Of a stretch of 64,000 nucleotides of DNA, positions 32,796 through 44,888 are shown in pieces. A program made the position numbers and the translations under genes. Position 1 is the stretch's first letter. Every line of letters begins with the position of its first letter. Origin of the DNA: Siphonodentalium dalli (taxonomy: Eukaryota; Mollusca; Scaphopoda; Gadilida; Siphonodentaliidae). The notes under the pieces are model-generated. The model made no database searches, was not told the origin of the DNA, and saw only the letters and a program-made list of their open reading frames with translations. The DNA lies in the NCBI GenBank assembly GCA_032622095.1, contig CP136069.1, positions 165,224,394 through 165,288,393 of the forward strand, written 5' to 3'.

Positions 32796-33738
32796 CACAA
32801 TTACACCGGTGACGTAAACACATGTGCCAATCTTAGTTGTACTCTCGTAATTATCGGTACGATGAAACGGTGACGGAATCTGACGAGGTTTGCCGAATGT
32901 ACAATCACCCAGTGAATTATCGATCGACCATGCGATACAAAAAAACCAAAAGCTATAAACACCACACTACGGTGGCGTAATAAGATCCGGTGGCTAGCGC
33001 ATGTCGCGGTATAATAACATTTAATTCGCGACAGGAATTGCTTTCTTCTCTGATTCAATTAAATAACATGAATGGATATTGAGAAAACGAAATTATATAC
33101 AAAAGATGGACTGAATAACGAAAAGTATTTATGTAGGATAAACATTAATAAAATTGTCTTCTCACGAAGTTTGGTAGAACATTTATGATCTAACATGCAT
33201 GGCTAGACCCCGAAGCCACGACAAATAGTTTTCATGGCTGGCTCAACCGATTTTCGTGGCTGGTTAGCTAGCTAAGCCGGCTCAGTCACGACGTTCGTGG
33301 CTGACGAAATATGGCGGCTGAGCCGGCTGAGATGTTGTCATTCAGTGTATTCTCGTTTCCGAAATGTTCCTAAGCCCCTGTTACCGGTTATAGACGCCGT
33401 TTTTTTAGCGTTTGTGGTGAACCCATATCATTCCAGACCACACGTAATCTTTTGATGTTGGGCTTTTCCATTATGGCGAAAATTCACGAAGGACTGGTAT
33501 GGATATACTATGTAGTTTCCCATCTAATCGGTATAAGTAGTTATATTTGGGACTTCTGTCGACTTCAGACTGCTACCATCACTGCCATCTTGCGATATAT
33601 GCATGCATCGTTGAATGATGAACCCGATAGTAATGATATATAATATTTCAAACTATTTTCTATTCTTATGTGTAATATATATTGACAAATGCCAGCGATG
33701 TCCGAGACTGGGTGTTGTCGATCTAAACAATTTATATT
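32796..33738. other. Mostly unique sequence with GGCTGGC-rich motifs
   Basis: At 33200-33330 motifs such as AGCCGGCTCAGTC and GGCTGAGCCGGCTGAG form imperfect inverted repeats. A related GGCTGGCG-rich stretch lies at 33980-34060. No gene recognised. Confidence 0.4.
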
Positions 33739-33742
33739 TTAA

Positions 33743-33805
33743 CCCTTTCAATACCGAATGGATGCGCCCATTCAGTTATATGAAAGCATGCATTGGGGTA
33801 GTCTA
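33743..33805. mobile_element. Family D MITE, left-end fragment
   Basis: TTAA at 33739-33742 then CCCTTTCAATACCGAATGGA and CAGTTATATGAAAGCATGCA, as at 461 and 16190. No right end found. Confidence 0.6.
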
Positions 33806-34235
33806 TTCCACACTAAGGGGCCCGGTGTTCTGATAATATAACAACCATGCCGTGTCCATGCGAGTATATGCCAATATTAGGAAATGAGGTTTAGTTCTTT
33901 GCGATTCACAGTACAGTTGTGCTTGACATATAAGCCCATGCACATGGCTCAGCCATTTTACAATTCTGGTGGCGGAGATTTTTAAATGTGGCTGGCGTTA
34001 GAGATAATATGGCTGGCGACGGCTTGTGGCCAATATGGCTGGCGGCGGCGGCGTGCGATGGCGGCTTCGGGCTCTATGCATGGCTGATGTGTTTTATATC
34101 GCCGATGTATGCGTAGGTCTCGAATATAGTTATCAGATTGCAGGAATTTAAAGGCACGGGCGGTGTTCGTTGCAGAAATAGTTATATTTGTTCAAATCGC
34201 CATCAACAGAAGGAACACCAAAATATACACAGTTC

Positions 34236-36648
34236 TACGGAGCCCCGTAAGTCCCACTTGCGATACTTTTTGTTATCTCGTTTAAATATCTTGCATACTT
34301 TTTTTTATCTCGTTTAAACGAGATAATATCTTGCCATACTTTTTTTTATCTCGTTTAAACGAGATAATATCTTGCAATACATTTTTTATCTCGTTTAAAC
34401 CAGATAATATCTCGTTTAAACAAGATAATATCTCGTTTAAACGAGATAATATCTTGCGATACTTTTTTTTTATCTCGTTTAAACGAGATAATATCTTGCC
34501 ATACTTTTTTTTATCTCGTTTAAACGAGATAATATCTTGCAATACTTTTTTTATGTCGTTTAAACGAGATACTATCTCGTTTAAACGAGATAATATCTTT
34601 CGATACTTTTTTTTATCTCGTTTAAACGAGATAATATCTTGCCATACTTTTTTTTTATCTCGTTTAAACGAGATAATATCTCGTTTAAACGAGATAATAT
34701 CTTGCGATACTTTTTTTTATCTCGTTTAAACGAGATAATATCTTGCCATACTTTTTTTTTATCTCGTTTAAACGAGATAATATCTCGTTTAAACAAGATA
34801 ATATCTCGTTTAAACGAGATAATATCTTGCGATACTTTTTTTTATCTCGTTTAAACGAGATAATATCTTGCCATACTTTCTTTTATCTCGTTTAAACGAG
34901 ATAATATCTCGTTTAAACAAGATAATATCTCGTTTAAACGAGATAATATCTTGCTATACTTTTTTTTTATCTCGTTTAAACGAGATATTATCTCGTTTAA
35001 ACGAGATATTAACGAGATAATATATTGCAATACTTTTTTTTATCTCGTTTAAACTAGATAATATCTTGCGATACTTTTTTTTATCTCGTTTATTCCTATA
35101 TAAATGATGCTGCCCTTGTATGAGCTAGTAATGCATTACTGTGCATGGCCCTATATAACTGATGCTTCTCTTGTGTGAACTGATAATGCGTCACTGGAAC
35201 ATTATATAACTGATGCTGCTTTTGTAGGAGCTGGTAATGCTTAATTAGCATTACCGGGACCACATTTGATCTTATATAACTGATGCTGCCCTTGTATGAA
35301 CTGGTAATGGATTACTGGGACCCTAGTTGTCCTTATTTAACAGATGCTGTTCTTGTGTGAACTGACGATGCATTAATTGGCAACACTGGGACCGATTGAT
35401 GCTTTACCAGCTCACACAAGAGCAGCACCAGTTATATACAGTTCCTGTGATGTATTACCAGCTCACACAATGACACCATCACTTACATAAGGCCCCAGTA
35501 ATGCCGATTACTGCATTACCAGTTCATATAAGAGCAGCATCAGTTATATATGCCCACAGTAATGTTGACTACTGCATTAACAGTTCATACAATGGCAGCA
35601 TGCATAGTTATATAGGGCCCAGTAGTGTCAATTAATGCATTACCAGATCATACAAGCACATCATTATTTATATAGGGAACAGTAATGCTCGTAGTAATGG
35701 TGATTGCTGCATTACCAGCTGAAACAAGAGCAGCATCGGTTATATAGGGTCCCATTAATGGATTACCAGTTCATACAAGAGCAGCATCGGTTATAAAGGG
35801 CCCCAGTAATGCATTACCAGCTCATGCAAGGGCAACATCAGTTATATAGGACACCCGTAATGCATTACCAGCTCATACACGGGCAGCATCAGTTATATAG
35901 GGCCACAATAATGCATTACCAGCTCATACAATGGCAGCATCAGTTATATGATATAGGGCCATTGTATAATGCCAATTAATGCATTAACAGCTCATGCAAT
36001 CACATCATTATTTATATAGGGCCCCATTAATGCCAATTCATGCATTATCAGCTCATAAAATAGCAGCATAAGTTATATAGGCCCCAGTCATTAACAGATG
36101 TCGAGGTATCCATTTCCGTCTCTGTTGTGAACTATGAATGCATACAAAGACGCGCAAAGACTGGCGCTCCGTATGTACAAAATATGTTGATATAACAGGA
36201 TATTATCTCGTTTAATATATCTCGTTTAAACGAGATAAAAAAAAAAGTGTGGCAAGATATTAGCTCGTTTAAACGAGATAAAAAAAAGTATTGCAAGATA
36301 TTATCTCGTTTAAACCAGATAATATCTCGTTTAAACGAGATAATATCTCGTTTAAACGAGATATTATCTTGTTAAAACGAGATATTATCTCGTTTAAACG
36401 AGATAACAAAAGTATCGCAGGATATTATCTCGTTTAAACGAGATAAAAAAAAGTATTGCAAGATATTATCTCGTTTAAACGAGATAAAAAAAAGTATTGC
36501 AAGATATTATCTTGTTAAAACGAGATAATATCTCGTTTAAACGAGATATTATCTCGATTAAACGAGATAAAAACAAGTATGGCAAGATATTATCTCGTTT
36601 AATCGAGATAAAAAAAAGTATCGCAAGTGGGACTTACGGGGCTCCGTA
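34236..36648. mobile_element. Family L: 2.4-kb foldback element built of GTTTAAAC palindromes
   Basis: Terminal inverted repeats TACGGAGCCCCGTAAGTCCC and its complement extend through CACTTGCGATAC. CAGTTC flanks both ends (34230-34235, 36649-36654), a probable target duplication. Inside each end is an array of the palindrome TATCTCGTTTAAACGAGATA alternating with ATCTTGCGATACTTTTTT, roughly 23 GTTTAAAC sites on the left and 9 on the right, in opposite orientation. Between the arrays lies a second repeat class. Non-coding; frames through the arrays are low-complexity artefacts. Confidence 0.85.
35096..36110. repeat. Centre of L: ~55-60-bp tandem units that invert
   Basis: Units of the type TTATATAACTGATGCTGCYC...TGAGCTGGTAATGCATTACT run forward to about 35390. 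They then run as the reverse complement (ATTACCAGCTCATACAAG..GCAGCATCAGTTATATAGGG) to about 36085. The element is thus symmetrical at two levels. Confidence 0.8.
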
Positions 36649-36654
36649 CAGTTC

Positions 36655-37800
36655 CCCTCATATGCCAAACATAATCAGCGCGTAAATAGTATATTGTCGT
36701 CAAGACGTACGATGGTGTATGTAAACAATGACTGCTCGTGTTACAGAAGTTGTGCTTCTGTTTTCATAACACAGCGCAATTCTATTGGTTAATCACACAA
36801 AAATGTTATAAACGATCTTTATTATTTCCATATCAGGAAAACAGTAACGAACGACGCTCTCTATATTTACCATATCCGGATCTAAACAAAAGCCAGGAAA
36901 CGTAACGTTTTTTTGCTTTTGTTTACATAACAAACGGGGAAATTTACACTAACATACTGTTTATGCCATATTTCTGATTGGCATAATAACAAAGTATGAT
37001 TATATTAAGTTACTATTCTTTCTGTTTATGGCGGTTTTTGACGGAGGTGAATATTTTAACAGCATACCCACCGCCAACGCCGCCCGTATATATATATATC
37101 TTCAAAGCTAACACCTTTATACGCATTAATGTATATATACATGTAATGCACACAAGCCTACGTTTGAAACATTTATCAAGTGAAAGGACCATTATAGTCG
37201 AGAAACGTTCGAAGTTTATCGTTGAATTTAAGTCTATCACCTTTTGACATCAGTCTTAAAAATATTTGACTGTCCACATTACCTGTGATTATTCACATAA
37301 CAAATCGAGTATGATCACTGGTATGATTATTGATTATCCTCACTGCTATATACTGATAAAATAATCGACTATGATTTACACTGTCGAATTTATACCAGTT
37401 ATAACTCAACGACTACCCCAGGTATCTAAGTAGCCCGTGTGGGGAAAAACTAAGTCAGCTATACGGTGCCTATATATACCTGAGTCATGTCCGGATGCTG
37501 GTGTGTCCAGTTATGCCCCATCATTCATGTTAATATATGCCTAGAATCCAAAACTATAGGCATCTCCCCCACCCCAAACCCTGACTCAAACAACTTTTTC
37601 TCGGAAGTTAATTTCACGCCGTTTCATGAGTATATGAAGCAAAATCAGCAATAAAACCATAAGAGGATTTTGTGTTATGTATGTGCTGGGTGGGGAGATA
37701 TATATTCTGGCTTGGACATCTTCCCCCACCCCAAAGTGGCCCAAACCCTGCTTGGAAAGTCACACGAACGGACAAAAAGCCAACATTTCTAGATAAAGGA
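36655..37800. other. Unique sequence with a fragment shared with 61.3-61.7 kb
   Basis: TTCTTTCTGTTTATGGCGGT and AACAGCATACCCACCGC near 37016-37077 match one arm of the inverted repeat at 61350-61690. A GCTTTTGTTTACATAA block near 36915 matches as well. No gene. Confidence 0.5.
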
Positions 37801-37808
37801 AGAGGATT

Positions 37809-38500
37809 AACTCTAGAACGAAATCACGAACACAACAACTGAACTCTCATCGGAATGTCGTCATATATAGAGTGATGAACAGTCAGACTAAATTCCATTG
37901 AGATCCGACAACCTATGGTTGAGATATCTGCACGTTACACGAAGGCGGACCAGCGCGAAGTCGGCTTAGTCATAAAAACAATGATAGTTACAGACAATTA
38001 AAGAAAGGGGCTATAATTAAATTACATGTACTAGCTGTTGGTTGCTGCTTAGCGAACGACTCCTCAGCGCACGATGAAGCTGGAATTAGACATCCGTACA
38101 TACATGTATACATCCACCAAATGAACAAGAAGAATAAAACTTTAAAAAAAATCAAGTTATGTAACAAATAAAGGCATACACGTGAGGACTGAAGGAAAGG
38201 GGCTATCGGCCCTTTAGAGCATCCCGCGGGCTATAGCCCCCCGGAATACTATCTCCGCGATTTCATACACTCCTCAATCGGCACAATGCCTGTTCATTGC
38301 GTTTACCAGTATTATTATTAGTAGTAGTATTTTTCGTTTATATTGAATACCTCTAGAACGGAAAACCCAAACAAAACGACGGGACTCTCCTCTATATGTA
38401 GCGATGAACATCCATACCAAATTTCATTGAGATCCGACAACAATTAGTTGGGATATCTGCGGGGATGGTCGGACAGACAGCAATCATTGTCATGGGCGTG
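37809..38500. repeat. Family U: hairpin-headed repeat and a diverged second copy
   Basis: Copies at about 37809-37940 and 38350-38500 share CTCTAGAACG, GATGAACA and CATTGAGATCCGACAAC. The second ends GGTCGGACAGACAG. A GC-rich head CCCGCGGGCTATAGCCCCCC sits at about 38223. Confidence 0.6.
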
Positions 38501-38849
38501 TACAAATACTGGGTAATGTGGGATAACTCTATAGTGTCTATGGTGTTATAATCCAAACGAGTGGCAAAGTATACACAACAATGTAGAGTTATCCAACTTG
38601 TTATGTTTTCGGCAAGGAATTGGTGGATCTCAGATTGTTGACAGGAAGCGGTAACTGACCAAAAATTTGGGGCAAACCATTATGTTGCCAGATACATTCA
38701 TATGTGACACGGAGTTACGCTCTACTTGTCAACTTGCAAAGACATTGAGGAGCTTAGGGATACAAACAATTCGACGAGATACGTGATTGTAAGTCTACCA
38801 TATAATTCAGGGACATGGCTGGAGGGTAATTTCCTATGGCAAGCCAAAC

Positions 38850-39660
38850 CGCTATTTAATATTAATTTTACTTAAGTAAAATAAAATGACACTTTATTTC
38901 ACTTAAGTGAAAAAAATTACATTTTATTTTACTTAAGTAAAATAAAGTGTCATTTAAATTTACTTAAGTGAAATAAAGCGCCATCTACATGGTTTTATTT
39001 TACTTAAGTTAAGTAAAATAGAATGACATTTTATTTTACTTAAAGGGATACTGTACCCAAAATGTTGTTGTTGGTTTCTATAGTCTCCGAGTCGGTGAAT
39101 AAGGTAACACTTTTTCCATTATTTGAAAGTCTGTTGAGTACGAAGTAGTGTTACGGATGGCAAATTTACCGGAATGCAAAAATACAAATTGTCGTTGTCG
39201 AGTAATTTTTGTACATTTTTCAACCAAAAATTATAACATAAAAGTTATATTATATGCATACTAGTCCCATATACTCATTTAAGTTATTGTATCGTCACTA
39301 GTGAGTGAGTGGCTTGAGTTTTCTCCCCGTATCATCATAATGTTTTAAACGATCGTGTGTACGATCGGTTTACCAATCCAGTATCCCTCAATTAATTTGA
39401 TTACGTTTTGTACACGGAAATTCGTAATTTAATTGACGCCATTTTATGGCTCCAGTCATAAATTCAATTTATATCAAATTATTAACTTTGATTTTAAGAT
39501 AGCCTATTAACCTGAGCGTTTACAGAATACATCTTCGACACCTTTAAGTAAAATTAAAACGCACACTAATTTTACTTAAGTGAAATAAAATTACCATTAT
39601 GTTATGCCCTTTTTTAATTTTACTTAAGTAAAAAAGAATTGTACTTCAGTTAAACCATGG
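38850..39660. repeat. Family N: CTTAAG palindrome repeat, interrupted by M1
   Basis: TTTTACTTAAGTAAAATAAA and variants recur about every 30-40 bp at 38867-39043 and again at 39544-39655, separated by the M1 insertion. Confidence 0.75.
39044..39543. mobile_element. Family M TTAA element (M1), right end truncated, in N repeat
   Basis: TTAA at 39040-39043 and 39544-39547. The left end AGGGATACTGTACCC is intact. The right end keeps only CCT after a deletion relative to M2. The interior matches M2 (e.g. GTAGTGTTACGGATGGCAAA). Confidence 0.8.
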
Positions 39661-39872
39661 TTATTTTTACATATATAGTAAGTTATGTTTGAATTATCTT
39701 CAGTATATGCTCTTGAGGTGGTATGGCATGCAGGGAACAATATCCACGGGCATAACACATTCTGTCCATTCAATTTTTCCCAAAATTATGACCCGCAAAG
39801 TGTAAAATGCGCCCACCTTGTATATCTATGATGTAGGAGAAAATCCAGTTATTCTATAACAAGACAGGGCGA

Positions 39873-40380
39873 GTGAAAAAATATTTCGGAATCAGCGTAG
39901 ATTCAAAACTCAGGTTTCTAATTCACATAAACAACATATGCAATCGTTCACGGCAGATTCTAGGAATAATAAACAGGACATTTCAGTAATTGGACGTTGG
40001 CACATTCAGGAAACTGTATGTGAGTATGGTTAGACCTATCCTGGAATACTACAGTGCAGTTTGATGTCCTCGCGTGCCATATAAGTGTGTAACTCCATTG
40101 TATAGAGCCTCCAGACTGGTCCCTCAACTACGAAACCTGAGTTTCAACTATTCCCACTAAATTTATTGTCCGTAAAATTCAGGAAAAATCCTGATAGATC
40201 GAGCTTACAAGTATCTAAACGGGCATTATAATATCAAGATAGAAACATCCTGTAAAGGTCAAGGAGCGTTATATGCTCAACACAAGAGGTCACACACATG
40301 CAACAAGAAGCTACATCTCAAGCGATGCAACAAAGGTATTGGGAAATATTTCTTTAGTCAACGAAATTGGAAAGCTCTCT
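39873..40380 (+). pseudogene. Dead non-LTR retrotransposon, reverse transcriptase C-terminal fragment
   Basis: A single reading frame from 39873 reads KKYFGISVDSKLRF, HINNICNRSRQILGI, KLYVSMVRPILEYYSAV and, near the end, LKRCNKGIGKYFFSQRNW. These match the conserved block after the reverse transcriptase domain of CR1/Jockey-like non-LTR elements (YLGI.VDSKL.W..HI, MVRPILEY, and the closing R.FF..R...WN segment). In-frame stops occur at 39987 (TAA), 40062 (TGA, replacing the usual Trp after SAV), 40158 and 40173 (both TAA), so the copy is inactive. The 3' end fuses into a scrambled A element at about 40366-40380 over the shared string GGAAAGCTCTC, suggesting a microhomology junction. It is clearly distinct from the intact LINE at 62.7 kb. 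Confidence 0.75.
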
Positions 40381-40516
40381 ACCACAGCAGAATTATGGGT
40401 AACTTTTCAGGAGAGCTTTCCGATGAATGGAAACAAGCCATATTTCCGACTAAATCCTGAAAAGTTACCCATAATTCTGCTGTGGTTAAGGGGTCGATTA
40501 CTTTGAGCATTACTGT
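40366..40516. mobile_element. Family A MITE, scrambled
   Basis: A left remnant ACCACAGCAGAATTATGGGT..TTCAGG is joined to a complete right arm AGAGCTTTCCGATGAATGGA..GAGCATTACTGTA. The left boundary merges with the dead LINE. Confidence 0.7.
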
Positions 40517-42107
40517 ATATTGTCGTCAGTGGTAGAACGTTAAGGGTCAGATGCACGTTTGCCCAAAATATGGCTGAAATCACTGAAAACATCACTTGTA
40601 TGAGCCAAAAACAACAATGGAAAAATGAAAAATGCATAGCAACCAGGTTTCATATTGCTCAGCTTTATACATAGAATGTGTTGGTGAATTGTTATAGTAT
40701 GCTGGACATGTGGTTTCCTTTAAAAAGCACTTTGGTTTGACAAATGTGGGAAATATTTGGGGAAAATAGCATGTCTTTAGGTACCGAGAACTTTTAAATA
40801 ACTAACAATATTGGACCAAAGAATGGACCATGGTGTGCTATGGTATCTGGTTTACATGAGAGAAGCCACATTTTGTTCATAAAATGAGCTGCTTCGCCAT
40901 CAGAGACGGATTCCAAGATGACGACAATCTGCACTATCAATGGCCGGATTGGTCGCCATTGGAAAACGTAAGTCAAAATTTATTCTGTACGTTTGCGGAC
41001 TAAAAAAGCAAATATCACAATATTCGTACCCGATCAGCACCCGACCTCCAAGGGGTTATCTGTATAACTATCAGGAGAAGTCATATTGACATTACTGACT
41101 TCCAATTTAGCTACTTTTATTGAAAAAAAAAAAAAAACATTTGATGGAAATTTAAAAGTAAAATATAGAAAATAAACTTGATATCATTGCGACAATATTA
41201 AAAAGATATAATTCATCTCTTAAACGTATCAAAATTGCACATAGTTAGTAATTTTTATGTTTAGTTACATCAGTTTTCCCACATAATAAGAAAATATACG
41301 TTTTCTGTGTATAATACGGGGAACTATATATTGCGGCATACTAAAGTGAGTTATGAAACCAGTTCCGGTAATTGGAGAATTCGTAAAACCGATCGTTGAT
41401 TTTCTCTTCAAATTTGTGAAATTACGCATTGCATAATGTCCGATCGCTCTCAATGACGACCCATATTTAAGGAAGAGTAATTGGGAACGTGTCGGTACTG
41501 GTTGTTCCAACGATCGCATGAATGATTTTATACTTTGGCGTAAGTTTGATAAATTTTCGACGACTTGAAATATTGTTTACAAAATGGCTGACCGACATCA
41601 ATTTCACACGCTCTTATATTTTTAACAAAAAAACGTACAACACACAAAGTTTGAAACGCTAGTCATATATATGTTATTTTTATCATAATAATCATGGTTG
41701 ACATGTATTTTTTCTTGGGCTATTTCTCATAAAAAAAATGAAAATGAATCATGTTGCCAAGTTCTGGTCACATGCTATTTTGTATAGCTGACAGTGGACA
41801 CACCACAATTATTATATATATTTTTTACAATTTGGAGGCGTAAACGTCGAGAAATTTTGTCCTATTTTGGTTGTAATCAATTATAAGAGTTGATTTTATA
41901 ATACTAGCAAGTGCCTAATAATCGTGTCGTTACTTTAGTAATCGATGGGGTTCAGGCTGAAGTGAAAGTTAAATCATAATTATAATATTAATAGTGTCAG
42001 TTCACATGGCAATTTCACTCTGTCTCAATGCCAAATAATACAAGTGATCATTGAGAAATTTTTCCAAATTAATAATCATGTTGACACTATACCAGGCACC
42101 CGAATGA

Positions 42108-42832
42108 CTAGTCCAACAAATTAGACTTTCGGATTAATAGGAATTTTAATATTTGGACATTTATGGACCTTTTAATCCTTCAGTCTAATGGAACACATGA
42201 AAAATTTGAACGCTACGAAGCCACATTTTTTATGTGGCAAGGGCATGCCCCTTTAACTTACACTGTTCACGTCCAATGACACAAATAAAACCATAAATAA
42301 AAAGCACATACCTGTTGTTGGAATGTTAAATATCATGACTGAACTAACTAGCATAAATTTGTGTCACTATTAATCCATATAATTTTATAACAACTCAACC
42401 GACAGAAATATTCAAACCCGTCTACGCGAGCGAACACAAACGAAAACGAAAGCGCGCGCATGCGTAATAGATCAGAAATCTGGGAAAACCCACGAAATTA
42501 ACATAATTTATGTGTATTTGAAAATGGTGATATGTTTTCCAATCCGGGATTAAACTAACAAATCTGTAATTCTGACAACTTTTATATCATAATCTATGTT
42601 TGAACACAAAGAATACTATCTCCGCTACAGGTAAGACTCATGTATTTGTAGAAAATTTCAGATAGAATGGTATTTTGAAGGGGTTATATCGGTGGTCACT
42701 GGTGTTGACCTGCTTCAAAATTTGTGCAATCTTGGTTTTCAGCTCTTTTATTAGACTAGAAGGATTAATACAATCGTAAATGTCCAAATATTAAAATATG
42801 TATTAATCCGAATAGTCTAATTTGTTGGACTA
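42108..42832. mobile_element. 725-bp element with ~90-bp TIRs and 8-bp target duplication
   Basis: CCGAATGA flanks it at 42100-42107 and 42833-42840. Termini CTAGTCCAACAAATTAGACT and GTCTAATTTGTTGGACTA are inverted. Similarity continues inward through ATTTTAATATTTGGACATTT and TTAATCCTTC.AGTCTAAT. 8-bp duplications are typical of hAT-type transposition. Non-coding. Confidence 0.8.
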
Positions 42833-42958
42833 CCGAATGAACTGATAGTTATTCAACTATACAAGTTGAATATGTATATGTATTACGGTTTCATGGATCT
42901 TCAAATAAAAACAAGGGAAATAATTCAATAACAAATACCATATATATGACTTACTAGA

Positions 42959-43017
42959 TCATGCCATGAATCGCTACGTATGGGCATAGCCAGATTAGAG
43001 ATTCATGGCATGATCTA
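42959..43017. repeat. Short hairpin
   Basis: TAGATCATGCCATGAATC pairs with GATTCATGGCATGATCTA across a ~25-nt loop. No flanking duplication seen. Confidence 0.6.
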
Positions 43018-43019
43018 TT

Positions 43020-44540
43020 AGTAACACCACACAAATGATGCATGTGGCATGAATCAAATTTTATCCGAAGCCTGTTCATTTACCGGTATTATAATAATAT
43101 TATTACACTTCAATGTCACATTGTGGCTGCATTTTCAAGGATCTCATAACTTGTGCATATATGGGAAGAAAAATGGTTTGATATCATCATATTTAACTAT
43201 TTATATTTAGTCAAATGTAGGATGTTCCAAACCTGGTTATCATGTTACAGGTACTCAGCTTATGTTTTATTTGATCCTGTCGCTGCCATCCAATAGCAAA
43301 GACACATTCAGGATCTCTGACATGTTATATGAATTTTATAATAATGAAATTGAATTGAGCTTAGTTATATGTTAGTTTTTATCCAAATATTTCAATTAGT
43401 ACCAGTATAGGGCAATTCAGATCAACGTGAAACTATCAAGTAATTGAAACCTCCAACAGTTGCTGGAACCCATTTGAGGTGTTCGTTAAATCTAATTTGT
43501 AGTCTCTCCCAATAAAACAAGGCATTGAGATTGACAACTGAACGCTTCATCTACAATTGTACATACGTTTTAAATGAAAATAGTTTGTGTTATTTCATTT
43601 GTGTAATATGGGGTGTCTAATGCGAATTTACCCCGAGAGAGCTTTTTTTTATTTTGTAAACGTGGTGTCGGTGGCAACACCCCAGAAAGCTAATGCTGTT
43701 ATACATTGCTGGTGCGAAATTGAAAGTTAAGAAAATAAAAATGTGTCTGTCTCTTATAGGTGATTGAAATAACTTGGAATCAAAGAAAATGAATCCTTGC
43801 CATTTGTAATCATTGACAATGCCGACTAACTGTGAGGTTGCCTTGCTGATAACAATGAGCAGATGAGCAGGTATGTAATTTAATTTAGCGTCAATACTGC
43901 ACAACAGTTATGTGCGATTTTTGGTATAACCCATTACCCATGGTCCATAATATGACAAATACAACACCTTACAGAAAGTGACACCTTTGAGGTCATTATA
44001 AACTGTATTTCAACAGACTTATTACCAATATTCAATGGCATAGTGAGATTGCTTACTTTGATATAGTGGGAATACTTTGCATCATTGGGATACCTTAGTC
44101 CTTGTGTAAAACCACAGAATGTCAGAAGCAAAATGTATGATTTATTTATGTGCATTTATTTGGCCAGTTCAGTTAAGCATGATATCAATGACAATCTATC
44201 ATATATTGAGAGATATTATGCATTGAACAGCTGAATGAGAGATTGAGAGTACTATCTTTTGAGAGGTCAGATTTTTTTTTTTAAATTGAAAATTAAATAA
44301 TAACTAATAATTAATTATTAAATTATTTAGTAATTAATAATTATACATTGATATTTATATCATTGTATTATGATTGTTTACATTTCAGATCCAAATATAC
44401 TGACTGTTAGCTTTTTTTTACAAGGTCAATTGGATTTGTTATTTGTCCATCCTGTCCTGCATACATTTCCAAATAGTCCCAATTGCAAATGTCTGGCTTT
44501 TATTATTGCATTTTTCAGAATAGGGTACTCATAATTTGAC
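43020..44540. other. Interior of the decayed 4.3-kb element, no gene recognised
   Basis: AT-rich, with open frames up to ~95 codons on the minus strand near 43617-43904 that lack any motif I know. Confidence 0.4.
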
Positions 44541-44888
44541 TTCATTTATAAGAATGGTGTTCCTTTTTCTGCAGAAAGACGGCTCCTCTCATGGAAAACA
44601 GATATGATGCTACATCTGTCACCACAGTATAATGAAGAAAGTGGAAGTAAATAAAAGTTCTCGGTACCTAAAGGAAACTTATTATAAAATGTTACAAATC
44701 TCTCTTGATTACTTTTATGATGTTCATATTTCAAAAAATTTAATACATGGTATGTATTCCTCAATATGTGTTCTACATCACTGTGAAGTTCCATTGCGTA
44801 CAGTTGTGGATTTATCAAGATATTGCCAAATTACCTGACCCACCCAAAACTGATGTGTTTTTGGGCAAACGTGCGTCTCCCCCTTAAC

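Larger units (their letters stand above)
40545..44884. mobile_element. Candidate 4.3-kb TTAA-ended DNA transposon, decayed
   Basis: The left end reads GTTAAGGGTCAGATGCACGT, continuing TTGCCCAAAA; the right end is TTTTGGGCAAACGTGCGTCT then CCCCCTTAAC. TTAA sits at 40541-40544 and 44885-44888. A second mirrored block, TTTAGGTACCGAGAACTTTT, lies at about 40777 and, inverted, near 44657-44674. No transposase signal could be read; an inserted element lies at 42108-42832. Confidence 0.5.

Noticed and set aside
34282-34854. Several 70-130-codon frames rich in FKRDN and SRLNEI repeats
   Set aside because: Translations of the TCTCGTTTAAACGAGA palindrome array on both strands.
34260-36640. CRISPR-like regular repeat array
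   Set aside because: Units are fully palindromic, vary in spacing, have no unique spacers, and occur in animal DNA as part of a foldback element.
40273-40506. 77-codon frame spanning LINE remnant and MITE
   Set aside because: A chance fusion of an off-frame LINE stretch with A-element sequence.
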